Below are positions 32,924 through 40,585 of a DNA stretch of 64,000 bases, one piece after another. The position numbers and the translations under genes are program-made. The stretch comes from JAIBJN01 sp963847985. GTDB taxonomy: Bacteria; Actinomycetota; Thermoleophilia; Gaiellales; Gaiellaceae. The notes under the pieces were generated by a model. That model searched no databases. It saw only the letters and a program-made list of their open reading frames with translations, and had not been told where the DNA came from. The stretch lies in contig CAWKBS010000008.1 of the NCBI GenBank assembly GCA_963847985.1, positions 1 through 64,000 on the forward strand. The letters run 5' to 3'. The first letter of the stretch is position 1; each line of letters starts with the position of its first letter.

Positions 32924-33435
32924 TCGGCGCCCTTCTCGTCGGCGGGGCGAGCACGCGGTTCGGCTCGCCGAAGGCGCTCGCCCTCTACGAGGGAGAGTCG
33001 CTGGCGGAGCGCGGGCACCGCACCCTCGCCGAGGCCTTCGAGCGCGTGATCGTCGTCGGCAAGGCGGCAGACGGCCTCGACCTGCCCTTCCCGGTCCTGG
33101 ACGACGGCACCGAGACGCGCGCGGCCATCGTCGGCGTGGCGGCCGCGCTGCGGCTGGCGGAGTCGGAGCGCGTCGTCGTGCTCCCCACCGACATGCCGCA
33201 CGTGACCGTGGACTTCCTGCGCGCGCTGGCGGACGCCGCCGAGGACGCCGAAGCGGCCGTCCCCCAGACCGGGCCGCTTCCGGGCGCGTACTGCCGCTCG
33301 GCACTGCCCGTCCTCGAGCAGCACATCGCCGCGGGCGACCTCGCGCTCTACCGAGCGTGCCTCGAGCTCGAGCTGCGGATGATCCAGTGGGACGAGGGCG
33401 CGCTCCGCAACGTCAACACTCCCGACGACCTGTAA
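32899..33435 (+). CDS. mobA: Molybdenum cofactor guanylyltransferase MobA-like
   Basis: A 178-residue nucleotidyltransferase that joins GMP to molybdopterin to make the guanine dinucleotide cofactor used by formate dehydrogenases. The N-terminal GALLVGGASTRFGSPKAL matches the GGxSxRxGxxK motif. LPTDMPHVTVDFLRAL near residue 95 is the metal-binding Asp region. The C-terminal NVNTPDDL is typical. It is shorter than E. coli MobA but within the actinobacterial range. With fdhD it points to an active Mo/W enzyme for formate. Confidence 0.88.
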   Translation: MARGRQGVVGALLVGGASTRFGSPKALALYEGESLAERGHRTLAEAFERVIVVGKAADGLDLPFPVLDDGTETRAAIVGVAAALRLAESERVVVLPTDMPHVTVDFLRALADAAEDAEAAVPQTGPLPGAYCRSALPVLEQHIAAGDLALYRACLELELRMIQWDEGALRNVNTPDDL

Positions 33436-33511
33436 CGGATGCGCCGCGCGCTGGTCGTATCTCGAGATGGTGGATGCGACGCTATCCGCTAGGGGCGGTC
33501 GAGCCGGAGGC

Positions 33512-33988
33512 TCAGCGCTCGCGGTCCCAGTAGTCGACGTCGCTCTCGCGCCTGACCATGAGGTCGTCGGCTCCGTCCTCGATGAAGACCCCGAGCTTGT
33601 CGCTGTCCGGGTACACGGCGACCGAGGGGCTGCCCTTCGTCGAGAGGATCATGATCCGCACCGTCTCGTCCGTTTGGTTCGTCACCTTGTGCGCGCCCGC
33701 GGGGCCCTCCGGGAAGCCGACGAGGTCGCCGGGCTCGAGCGCGTCCTCACCGTCGGGGTGGCGGAGCGTCGGCCGGCCGGAGACGACGAGGAGCCACTCC
33801 TCGCAGCCGTACTCGTAGTGGTAGGGGAAGGTGCTCTGGCCGGGAGGCAGGTCGTAGACGGACGCGCCCAGCTTGGTCGCGCCGAGCTGCGGCGCGAGGC
33901 GCGCGAGGGCGAGGCGGTACCCGTCCGGCCGCTCGCCCGACTCCTCGGCCTCGACCGAGAAGAGGTTGACGCGCCGCAGCTCGCTCAT
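33512..33988 (-). CDS. Cupin-domain protein
   Basis: A 158-residue single-domain cupin. Motif 1 is STFPYHYEYGCEEWLLVVSG (residues about 50-69) and motif 2 is DLVGFPEGPAGAHKVTNQTD (about 86-105). The metal-ligand pattern is nearly intact, so a metal-bound role (isomerase, dioxygenase or sugar-binding) is possible. The ATG at 33988 overlaps the purA stop (ATGA). It has no evident biochemical link with purine synthesis. Confidence 0.85.
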   Translation of the reverse strand: MSELRRVNLFSVEAEESGERPDGYRLALARLAPQLGATKLGASVYDLPPGQSTFPYHYEYGCEEWLLVVSGRPTLRHPDGEDALEPGDLVGFPEGPAGAHKVTNQTDETVRIMILSTKGSPSVAVYPDSDKLGVFIEDGADDLMVRRESDVDYWDRER

Positions 33989-35280
33989 CCCGCCACGCTC
34001 GCCAGCCCGCGCGGCGCGACGACGCGCTCGCGCTCGGCGCCGACCGAGATCAGGCAGACCTCGATGCCGAGCTGGTCCTCGACGAAGGCGATGTAGGCCC
34101 GCGCCGCCGCCGGCAGGTCGGCGAGCGACTCGGCGTCGTCGAGGGGCTCCTGCCAGCCGGCGAGAGTCTCGTAGACGGGCTCGGCGTGATGGAAGTCGCT
34201 CTGGTGCGCGGGGAACTCCTCCGTCTCGGCGCCGTCGGGCAAGCGGTAGCGCACGCACACCGGGAGCTCGGAGAAGGCCGAGAGGACGTCGATCTTGGTC
34301 AGGACGAGACTCGTCATCCCGTTCACGCGCACGGCGAAGCGGAGCGCCACGAGGTCGAGCCAGCCGCAGCGGCGCTCCCGCCCTGTGGTCGTCCCGTACT
34401 CGGCGCCCAGCTCCCTGACGCGCGCCTGGTCGGGCCCCTCGATCTCCGTGGGGAACGGGCCCTCGCCGACGCGCGTGACGTACGCCTTGGCGACCCCGAG
34501 GACGCGGTCGATGCGGGTCGGGCCGATGCCGACGCCCGTCGTGGCCGCGCCCGCGATCGGGCTCGACGAGGTGACGAACGGGTAGGTGCCGTGGTCGAGG
34601 TCGAGCAGCGTGCCTTGCGCGCCCTCGAGCAGGACGCGCCTGCCGTCTCGGAGGGCCCGGTCGACGAGCAGCGACGTGTCGTCCACGTAGGGTCGCAGGC
34701 GCGCCGCGTAGGCCTCCATCCGCGCGGCCAGCTCCTCGACCTCCAGCGCGGGCACGCCGTGGACCTGCTCGAGCACGACGTTCTTCTCGGCGAGCGCAGT
34801 CTCGAACTTCTGGCGGAGGATCTTCGGGTCGAGGATGTCCTGGACGCGGATGCCGATGCGCGCCGCCTTGTCCGCGTAGGCGGGGCCGATGCCGCGGCGA
34901 GTCGTGCCGATCTGGAGGCGCCCAAGGTGGCGCTCGCTCGCCGAGTCGATGGCGACGTGCCACGGCATGATCAGGTGCGCGTTCCCGGAAACCCGCACCG
35001 GCCCGGTCGAGATCCCGCGCCCCTCGAGCTCGTCCAGCTCGGCGACGAGCAGCCCCGGGTCGACGACGCAGCCGGCGCCGACGACGCAGAGCTTTCCGGA
35101 CAGGATCCCCGAGGGGACGTGGTGGAGCGCGAACGTCTCGCCGTCGCGGACGATCGTGTGGCCGGCGTTGGGCCCGCCCTGGTAGCGGCAGACGACATCC
35201 GAGTCGAGCGCGAGGAGGTCGACGATCTTGCCCTTCCCCTCGTCGCCCCACTGGGCGCCCACGATCACGGTGGCCGGCAT
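33985..35280 (-). CDS. purA: Adenylosuccinate synthetase
   Basis: A 431-residue enzyme making adenylosuccinate from IMP, aspartate and GTP. It starts with the GTP loop VIVGAQWGDEGKGKIVDLLA and contains the phosphate-binding YQGGPNAGHTIVRDGETFAL near residue 35. QIGTTRRGIGPAYADKAARI near 122 is the IMP region, and TTTGRERRCGWLDLVALR near 295 is also conserved. The length is normal. The ATG at 35280 faces dnaB across a 210-base divergent region. It is essential in de novo AMP synthesis. Confidence 0.97.
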   Translation of the reverse strand: MPATVIVGAQWGDEGKGKIVDLLALDSDVVCRYQGGPNAGHTIVRDGETFALHHVPSGILSGKLCVVGAGCVVDPGLLVAELDELEGRGISTGPVRVSGNAHLIMPWHVAIDSASERHLGRLQIGTTRRGIGPAYADKAARIGIRVQDILDPKILRQKFETALAEKNVVLEQVHGVPALEVEELAARMEAYAARLRPYVDDTSLLVDRALRDGRRVLLEGAQGTLLDLDHGTYPFVTSSSPIAGAATTGVGIGPTRIDRVLGVAKAYVTRVGEGPFPTEIEGPDQARVRELGAEYGTTTGRERRCGWLDLVALRFAVRVNGMTSLVLTKIDVLSAFSELPVCVRYRLPDGAETEEFPAHQSDFHHAEPVYETLAGWQEPLDDAESLADLPAAARAYIAFVEDQLGIEVCLISVGAERERVVAPRGLASVAG

Positions 35281-35490
35281 GCCCGTGAGCTTACGTCCAC
35301 AGGGGGATGTGGAGGGCCTGGAGAAACTTTTCGCGCAGAGCGGGAAATCGATCCACAGCACCTGTGGGACCGCCGCTGGGGATATCGTCAGGCGGGTATG
35401 CGAACATATGTACTCTCCCTGCACAGACCGGTCTTTTCCCCTGTGGATCCCAAACGTTCACTTTCAACAGGCCTCGTAAGGTCACGTCCA
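35281..35490. promoter_or_regulatory. Divergent purA-dnaB region with DnaA-box-like repeats
   Basis: A 210-base spacer, AT-richer than its surroundings. Three sites share the TCCACA core of DnaA boxes: ACGTCCACA (35293-35301), CGATCCACA (35349-35357) and, on the other strand, TGTGGATCC (35442-35450). Each matches the TTATCCACA-type consensus at 7 of 9. An 8-base palindrome ACATATGT also lies near 35404-35411. The region carries the promoters of both genes, and DnaA control of dnaB is a reasonable idea. Confidence 0.5.
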
Positions 35491-36849
35491 ATGGCAACGA
35501 ACGGAGGCCGGACTGCGGCCGTCGAGAGCCTGCATGTCCCACCGCAGGACCTCGACGCGGAGGAGGCCGTCCTCGGCGCGATGATGCTGTCGCAGTCCGC
35601 GATCGCCGCCGTCAGCGACGTGCTCTCGCCGGACGGGCGCGAGTTCTACCGCGAAAGCCACGCCAAGATCTACCGGGCGGGGCTGGCGCTCTACGGCAAG
35701 AGCGAGCCGGTCGACGCAATCACGCTCGTCGACGAGCTCGACGAGCGCGGCGAGCTCGAGGCCGTCGGCGACAAGGTACGCATCCACTCCCTGGCGGCGC
35801 TCGTTCCGGCGGCCGCCAACGCCGGGCACTACGCGCAGATCATCAAGGAGACCGCGACCCTCCGCGGGCTGATCCGGGTCGGGGACGAGATCGCCCGCCT
35901 CGGCTGGGAGCGCCCGGGCGAGACGCGGGAGCTGCTGACGGCCGCGGAGGGCGCTCTGCTCGAGCTCTCCGACGACCGGCTTGCAAGCGAGCTCGTTCCC
36001 ATCTCGGCCGAGCTCAAGGTGGTCTTCGAGAAGATCAGCCGACTCTACGAGGTCGGTGCCGAGGTCACGGGCCTACCCAGTGGATTCCGCGACCTGGATC
36101 GCATCACCGCGGGCTTCCAGCCGGGCAACTTGATCGTCTTGGCCGCGCGCCCCTCGATGGGGAAGAGCGCGCTGGCGGTCTGTATCGCGGCCAACATCGC
36201 GGTTCGCGAGAAGAAGCCCTGCGCGTTCTTCACTCTGGAGATGTCCCGGCAGGAGATCGTCCAGCGCCTGATGTGCGCCGAGGCAAAGGTGAACGTCCAG
36301 CACGTGCGGACCGGAAAGCTCTCGAGTGACGACTGGCCCCGCCTGGCTGCCGCTTGCTCCGCCCTCGAGGAATCGCCGCTCCTCGTAGACGACACCGCCG
36401 GCCTGACGCTGCTCGAGCTGAGGAGCAAGGCGCAGAAGCTCAAGCGAGCGACGCCCGACCTCGGCCTGATCGTGGTCGATTACCTGCAGCTCATGGCCGC
36501 GGACGGCAAGCCGGAGAGCCGCTTGCAGGAGGTCTCTGCCATTTCGAGGGGCCTGAAGGGCATCGCCCGGGATCTCGACGTGCCGGTGCTCGCGCTCTCG
36601 CAGCTCTCCCGGGCAGTCGAGCAACGCCACGACAAGCGGCCGATCCTCTCCGACCTGAGAGAGAGCGGCTCGATCGAGCAGGACTCCGACCTCGTGATGT
36701 TCCTCTACCGCGATGACTACTACGACCCGGAGTCGGAGGAGCAGGGCATCGCCGAGTTGAGGATCGCCAAGCACCGAAACGGCCCCACCGATGACGTCCG
36801 TCTCGCCTTCCTCCGCAACTTCGCCAAGTTCGCGCCGCTTGCCAACTGA
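35491..36849 (+). CDS. dnaB: Replicative DNA helicase
   Basis: A 452-residue hexameric helicase that unwinds the fork. The N-terminal DnaB domain (VPPQDLDAEEAVLGAMMLSQ, residues about 17-36) is followed by a RecA-like C-domain. Walker A is LIVLAARPSMGKSALAVCIA near 215, the H1a region is FFTLEMSRQEIVQRLM near 245, and Walker B is LIVVDYLQLMAAD near 330. LSQLSRAVEQRHDKRPILSD and DLVMFLYRDDYY are typical. I start at ATG 35491 (MATNGGRTAAVE). No intein is present. A DnaC-like gene overlaps its 3' end, and the ribosomal cluster that normally accompanies it lies 2 kb away on the other strand. Confidence 0.97.
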   Translation: MATNGGRTAAVESLHVPPQDLDAEEAVLGAMMLSQSAIAAVSDVLSPDGREFYRESHAKIYRAGLALYGKSEPVDAITLVDELDERGELEAVGDKVRIHSLAALVPAAANAGHYAQIIKETATLRGLIRVGDEIARLGWERPGETRELLTAAEGALLELSDDRLASELVPISAELKVVFEKISRLYEVGAEVTGLPSGFRDLDRITAGFQPGNLIVLAARPSMGKSALAVCIAANIAVREKKPCAFFTLEMSRQEIVQRLMCAEAKVNVQHVRTGKLSSDDWPRLAAACSALEESPLLVDDTAGLTLLELRSKAQKLKRATPDLGLIVVDYLQLMAADGKPESRLQEVSAISRGLKGIARDLDVPVLALSQLSRAVEQRHDKRPILSDLRESGSIEQDSDLVMFLYRDDYYDPESEEQGIAELRIAKHRNGPTDDVRLAFLRNFAKFAPLAN

Positions 36850-37585
36850 GATCGTCACCAGCTGTGTGAGGTGCGGCCGGTCGTTCACGACCGCGGAGGT
36901 CCGCCTGTACGGGCACGACTTTCCCGCCGAGCGGTACTGCGTGGCGTGTCGCGAGACCGAGGAGGCGGAACGTGATCAGGGTCGCGGGGAAACCCTCCTG
37001 GGTCAGGCTCACATTCCCCGGGATCTCCGAACCGCCACCCTCTCGGGGTTCCAGCGGTTCCCGGGGAACGGCGATGCTCTCAACGCAGCGCTCACGTTGT
37101 CTCGAGAGCTTCGCTCCGGAGCGCAATCGGCGCGCGGCCTGCTCCTTCACGGCCCGCCTGGGTCAGGCAAGAGTCATCTGCTCGCTGCCCTCATCCGCGA
37201 ATACGTCTTCGTCACCCAGCGGAGAGCGCTCTTTCTGAACGTTCCCTCATGGCTGAACGATCTCAAGACGGTGTTCCAGGAGGGAGAGCGCCGCACCCTC
37301 CCGAGCCCGAGAGGCTTCGCGCTCCTGGCCATCGACGACCTGGGAGTCGAGGCCAGCACACAGTGGAGTCTCGAGCAGATCTACTCGCTGGTGAACGAAC
37401 GAGATGCGAGTCGACTGCCGACGATCGCCAGCACGAACCTCGAGCCGGGTGAGCTTCGACGCCGGCTCGGAGGCGCGATCTCCAGCAGGTTGTTCAAGCT
37501 CTGCAGGCCCGTCGAGATCAGGGTTCACACCGACTTTCGAGAGCGCCAGGCGGCCCTGGCAGACGGGGTCGCTTTCGAATCCTGA
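36791..37585 (+). CDS. DnaC/IstB-like AAA+ ATPase with N-terminal zinc ribbon (putative helicase loader)
   Basis: A protein of 264 residues from ATG 36791, or 248 from TTG 36839. A zinc ribbon comes first (SCVRCGRSFTTAEVRLYGHD ... YCVACRE, two CxxC). The AAA+ core has Walker A in LLLHGPPGSGKSHLLAALIR near residue 118 and Walker B in FALLAIDDLGVEASTQWSLE near 170, with sensor/arginine region TIASTNLEPGELRRRLGGAI near 207. This matches DnaC/DnaI/IstB loaders. It overlaps the dnaB 3' end, strongly suggesting a loader for that helicase. No transposase is nearby, so an IstB role is unlikely. Confidence 0.82.
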   Translation: MTSVSPSSATSPSSRRLPTEIVTSCVRCGRSFTTAEVRLYGHDFPAERYCVACRETEEAERDQGRGETLLGQAHIPRDLRTATLSGFQRFPGNGDALNAALTLSRELRSGAQSARGLLLHGPPGSGKSHLLAALIREYVFVTQRRALFLNVPSWLNDLKTVFQEGERRTLPSPRGFALLAIDDLGVEASTQWSLEQIYSLVNERDASRLPTIASTNLEPGELRRRLGGAISSRLFKLCRPVEIRVHTDFRERQAALADGVAFES

Positions 37586-37593
37586 GCGATGAT

Positions 37594-37630
37594 GAAGCGA
37601 GGCGCCGTGCCGCATTCGGCGCCCCGCTTC
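37594..37630 (+). terminator. Hairpin after the dnaB-dnaC-like operon
   Basis: Thirteen-base arms (GAAGCGAGGCGCC, and GGCGCCCCGCTTC on the far side) pair with one mismatch around an 11-base loop, starting 8 bases after the stop. No U-tract follows, as is common in GC-rich actinobacteria. It is a likely transcription end. Confidence 0.6.
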
Positions 37631-37741
37631 CGAGGAGGGCCCGTGGCGTGAGCCGTGTGCCGCTGACCACCTGACGCTCGGGCCCGCGGTTTTCTTCCCA
37701 CGGGCGGGAATCCACCCGCCGCGTCCGGCGTTGACGCAGGC

Positions 37742-38053
37742 ATGATCGCGCGCTGGTGGCGTGGCTGGACGGCGACGCAGGAGGACGCCGAGGCCTACGA
37801 GACGCTCCTGAAGACGACGATCCTGCCGTGGGTGGGGAACCACGAGGGCCACCGCGGCTCGTACCTCGTCCGCCGCGACGTCGGGGACGGCGTCGAGTTC
37901 GCCACGCTGACGCTCTGGGAGTCGCTGGACTCGGTGAAGGCCTTCGCCGGCGAGGACTACGAGGTCGCCGTCGTGCCGGAGCCCGCCCGCGCGGTGCTGT
38001 CACGCTGGGACGAGCGCTCGGCGCACTACGAGGTGGCCGTCAGGCCGGAGTAG
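37742..38053 (+). CDS. Antibiotic-biosynthesis-monooxygenase (ABM)-like small protein
   Basis: A 103-residue ferredoxin-like-fold protein. MIARWWRGWTATQEDAEAYE and GSYLVRRDVGDGVEFATLTL followed by WESLDSVKAFAGEDYEVAVV match the ABM/DUF pattern in which a dimeric alpha-beta barrel binds a small molecule. No cofactor is evident. It converges on rplI with a 14-base overlap of the ends, so the two genes read through each other's tails. Confidence 0.75.
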   Translation: MIARWWRGWTATQEDAEAYETLLKTTILPWVGNHEGHRGSYLVRRDVGDGVEFATLTLWESLDSVKAFAGEDYEVAVVPEPARAVLSRWDERSAHYEVAVRPE

Positions 38054-38804
38054 GCTCGCCGTCGTCCTCGTCGGACTGGGCTTCGACCGCGGGCGCCTCG
38101 CCGGTCGGCTCTTCGGCCGCCGGCGCCTGTGGCTCGGCCTCGGCTTCCGGCCCCTCTGGCTCGGCCTCGGGCTCCTCGGCCTCCAGCGTCTCAGCCTCGT
38201 CGGCCTCGGCCTCGGCTTCCGCTTCGGTCTCGATCACCTCGGCCACGGCGGCTTCCGCCTCCGCGGATGCCTCCGCTGCCTCGGCCTCCGCCGCTGCGGC
38301 CGCTTCCGCCTCGGCTGCGGCCATCGCCTCGAGCTCCTCCTCGGGCGGGAGCTCGCCGCCGAGCGGGACGACCAGCGTCTTCACCTCGACCTGGAGCTCC
38401 TCGAAGACGGTGATCGGCACGGCGTAGCGGCCGATGCGCTTGATCGGGTCCTTGAGGTCGATCTTGCGCCGGTCGACGCGGATCTTGCGCGTGCGCCAGA
38501 TCTCGTCGGCGATGTCCGTGGACGTGACCGAGCCGAAGAGCGTCCCCTGCGGGCCGGCGTTGACGTCGAAGCTCAGCACCGTCTTGCGGAGCGTCTCGGC
38601 GATCTTCTCTGCCTCGTCCGCCGACCGCGCCTCGTGGCGGGCACGCTCGGCGTCACGGCGCTCGAGCTCCGCGACGCGGGCGTCCGTGGCCGACTCGGCG
38701 AGCTTGCGCGGCTGGAGGTAGTTGCGCATGTAGCCGCGCGAGACGGAGACGACCTCGCCGCGGAGGCCGACCTTGTCGACGTCCTGCAGCAGGATGACGT
38801 CCAT
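38040..38804 (-). CDS. rplI: 50S ribosomal protein L9 with long acidic C-terminal tail
   Basis: Residues 1-150 are ordinary L9: MDVILLQDVDKVGLRGEVVS with the RGYMRNYLQPRKLA rRNA-binding helix, then the long connecting helix and the C-domain ending VEVKTLVVPLGGELPPEEEL. About 100 extra residues follow, nearly all Ala, Glu and Pro (such as AEAEAAAAAEAEAAEASAEA), giving 254 in place of about 150. The tail is low-complexity and should be disordered or helical. The ATG overlaps the rpsR stop. Confidence 0.95.
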   Translation of the reverse strand: MDVILLQDVDKVGLRGEVVSVSRGYMRNYLQPRKLAESATDARVAELERRDAERARHEARSADEAEKIAETLRKTVLSFDVNAGPQGTLFGSVTSTDIADEIWRTRKIRVDRRKIDLKDPIKRIGRYAVPITVFEELQVEVKTLVVPLGGELPPEEELEAMAAAEAEAAAAAEAEAAEASAEAEAAVAEVIETEAEAEAEADEAETLEAEEPEAEPEGPEAEAEPQAPAAEEPTGEAPAVEAQSDEDDGEPTPA

Positions 38805-39091
38805 CAGCGGTTCCCGCCGCTGACGTGGTGCGAGTCGACGTACGGCAGCAGGGCGATCTCACGGGCGCGCTTGACCGCGACGGCGATCTGCGCCTGGTGG
38901 CGGCGGCAGGCGCCAGTGATCCGGCGCGAGCGGATCTTCCCCTTCTCGGAGATGTAGCGCCGGAGCTGGTTGTAGTTCTTGTAGTCGACCTCGTCGATCT
39001 TCTCGCGGCAGAAGTAGCAGCTCTTCCGCCGGGTGGGCCCGGACGAGGGGGACGTGCGGCGCTGCCGCTTGTTCGATTGCTCGCGTGCCAT
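38804..39091 (-). CDS. rpsR: 30S ribosomal protein S18
   Basis: A 95-residue small-subunit protein with a basic N-terminus. SCYFCREKIDEVDYKNYNQL carries the CxxC of the zinc-type S18, and RITGACRRHQAQIAVAVKRA is the conserved RNA-binding helix with a further Cys and His. It lies between ssb and rplI, the standard order. Its stop overlaps the rplI start. Confidence 0.96.
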   Translation of the reverse strand: MAREQSNKRQRRTSPSSGPTRRKSCYFCREKIDEVDYKNYNQLRRYISEKGKIRSRRITGACRRHQAQIAVAVKRAREIALLPYVDSHHVSGGNR

Positions 39092-39109
39092 TCGGAGTCG
39101 ACCTCTTCT

Positions 39110-39553
39110 CTAGAACGGGATGTCGTCGTCGGAGGCGGCGACGCCGGTGGGCGCGAAGTCGCCGCGGTCGGGCTCGACGTCGGACGAGGGGATGTACTGG
39201 CTCTGCTCGCCGCCGCCCTCGCCGCGGCTGTCCAGGAACTGCACCTGGAACGCCACGACCTCGACCTTGGAGCGCTTCTGCCCGTCCTTCTCCCAGGAGG
39301 ACCAGTCGAGGCGGCCGTCGATGCCGACACGGCGGCCCTTGGCGAGGTGCTGGGAGAGCATCTCTGCCTGGTTCCCGAAGACTTTCACGTCGAAGAAGTT
39401 GGGCTTGTCGGTCCAGTTCCCGGCCTCGTCCTTCTGGCGCCCGTTGACCGCCAGCCCGAGTTGGAGGACGGGCGAGCCCGAGGGGAGGTGGCGAAGCTCG
39501 GGGTCGCGCGTGAGGCGGCCGACGAGTGTTACGCGGTTGATGTCTCCAGCCAT
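39110..39553 (-). CDS. ssb: Single-stranded DNA-binding protein
   Basis: A 147-residue OB-fold protein. It starts MAGDINRVTLVGRLTRDPEL, with FFDVKVFGNQAEMLSQHLAK near residue 53 and GRRVGIDGRLDWSSWEKDGQ following. The C-terminus ends in the acidic tip DDDIPF, which recruits replication and repair partners. It is tetrameric and sits between rpsF and rpsR, as in most bacteria. Confidence 0.96.
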   Translation of the reverse strand: MAGDINRVTLVGRLTRDPELRHLPSGSPVLQLGLAVNGRQKDEAGNWTDKPNFFDVKVFGNQAEMLSQHLAKGRRVGIDGRLDWSSWEKDGQKRSKVEVVAFQVQFLDSRGEGGGEQSQYIPSSDVEPDRGDFAPTGVAASDDDIPF

Positions 39554-39589
39554 TGGTTCTCAGCTCCTCAGTCGAACGTCTGTTCTATT

Positions 39590-39985
39590 CTACTCGGCGG
39601 CCTGGACGGCCTCGGCCTCGGCGGGAGGCGCTGGCGCGGGCGCCTCGCGCTCGCGGGGCGGCCCGGACGACGGCTCGCGGGCCGGCATCGTGGCCGCGGC
39701 CGGGAGCCGGCGGACAGCCAGGTGGCGCAGCACCCCATCGGTGATCTTCAGGACGCGCGTGAGCTCGTCGAGCGTCTCCGCGTCGCTGTCGAACTGGAGC
39801 AGGTAGTAGAAGGCCTCCGGCTTCTTGTCGATCTCGTAGGCGAGCTTGCGCCGCCCCCACGAGTCGTCGCCCTGCCAGGTGCCGCCGCGCTGCGTCACCA
39901 GCTCCCGGATCCGCGTCAGGATCTCGGCCTGGCGCTCCTCGGCAAGCTCGGCGTCGAGCAGCAGCATGATCTCGTATGGGTTCAT
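39590..39985 (-). CDS. rpsF: 30S ribosomal protein S6
   Basis: A 131-residue protein with the S6 fold: MNPYEIMLLLDAELAEERQA, WGRRKLAYEIDKKPEAFYYL near residue 45 and ETLDELTRVLKITDGVLRHL near 70. The last 35 residues are a Pro/Ala/Glu-rich extension (PPREREAPAPAPPAEAEAVQ), echoing the tail of L9. It is first in the rpsF-ssb-rpsR-rplI unit, and the ATG at 39985 starts the operon. Confidence 0.96.
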   Translation of the reverse strand: MNPYEIMLLLDAELAEERQAEILTRIRELVTQRGGTWQGDDSWGRRKLAYEIDKKPEAFYYLLQFDSDAETLDELTRVLKITDGVLRHLAVRRLPAAATMPAREPSSGPPREREAPAPAPPAEAEAVQAAE

Positions 39986-40147
39986 CGGTTCCCGTGTCTC
40001 CTTCCCTCGGTCTAGCGGCCCCACCGTGTCGCGCCGCTCGGGAATCAGCGACGCCTGGCGGAGCGAGAAGCTCGTCGAGTATAGCGGCGGCGGACGGGTT
40101 GCCCGGCGGCTCGGTGTCATGAGAGAGTGCCGGAAGTGAGACGGATC

Positions 40148-40585
40148 ATGAAAATCGGCCTTTTCGCTCTCGTCGCCGGCGCGGTCGCGGCCGCCCTCGC
40201 CCGCCTGGGCCGGCTGGGCGGACCGCCGGCCGCGCCCGCCGACGATCGCGCGGACGAGCTTCGCCGCAAGCTGGCCGAGGCCCGCGCCGCCGCAGCCGAC
40301 CAGGACGACTTCGCTGCGGCCGGCATGGGCGCCGAGACGATCGTCGAGGAGCCGTCCGCCGAGCCGCCGGCCCCCTTGCCGGCGAAGCCGGAGCCGCCGC
40401 CCGAGGCGCCGCCGCCGACTCCGTCTGCGCCCGCGCGCAAGTCCAAGGCCAAGGAGCCGCCGCCGCAGGACGAGTTCGAGGCGATGCGGCGGCGCATCCA
40501 CGAGGAGGGAAAGGCGGCGGCCGAAGAGATGCGCCGCTCCGCGGATCCCGAGAAGCCGGAGCCCGACCAGCCCGAGCAGTCCTGA
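40148..40585 (+). CDS. Hypothetical membrane-anchored Pro/Ala-rich protein
   Basis: A 145-residue protein starting MKIGLFALVAGAVAAALARL, a single hydrophobic anchor or signal. A charged coiled-coil-like part (ADELRRKLAEARAAAADQDD), a Pro-rich linker (PPAPLPAKPEPPPEAPPPTP) and a second charged helix (FEAMRRRIHEEGKAAAEEMR) follow. The GTG at 40127 is an alternative start. I do not recognise a family. It overlaps the next gene at CTGA. Confidence 0.55.
   Translation: MKIGLFALVAGAVAAALARLGRLGGPPAAPADDRADELRRKLAEARAAAADQDDFAAAGMGAETIVEEPSAEPPAPLPAKPEPPPEAPPPTPSAPARKSKAKEPPPQDEFEAMRRRIHEEGKAAAEEMRRSADPEKPEPDQPEQS

Noticed and set aside
35281..35490. Replication origin
   Set aside because: There are only three weak DnaA-like boxes, and no dnaA, dnaN, parAB or rpmH nearby.
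36791..37585. IstB of an IS21-type insertion sequence
   Set aside because: No istA transposase or terminal inverted repeats are present, and the gene overlaps dnaB.
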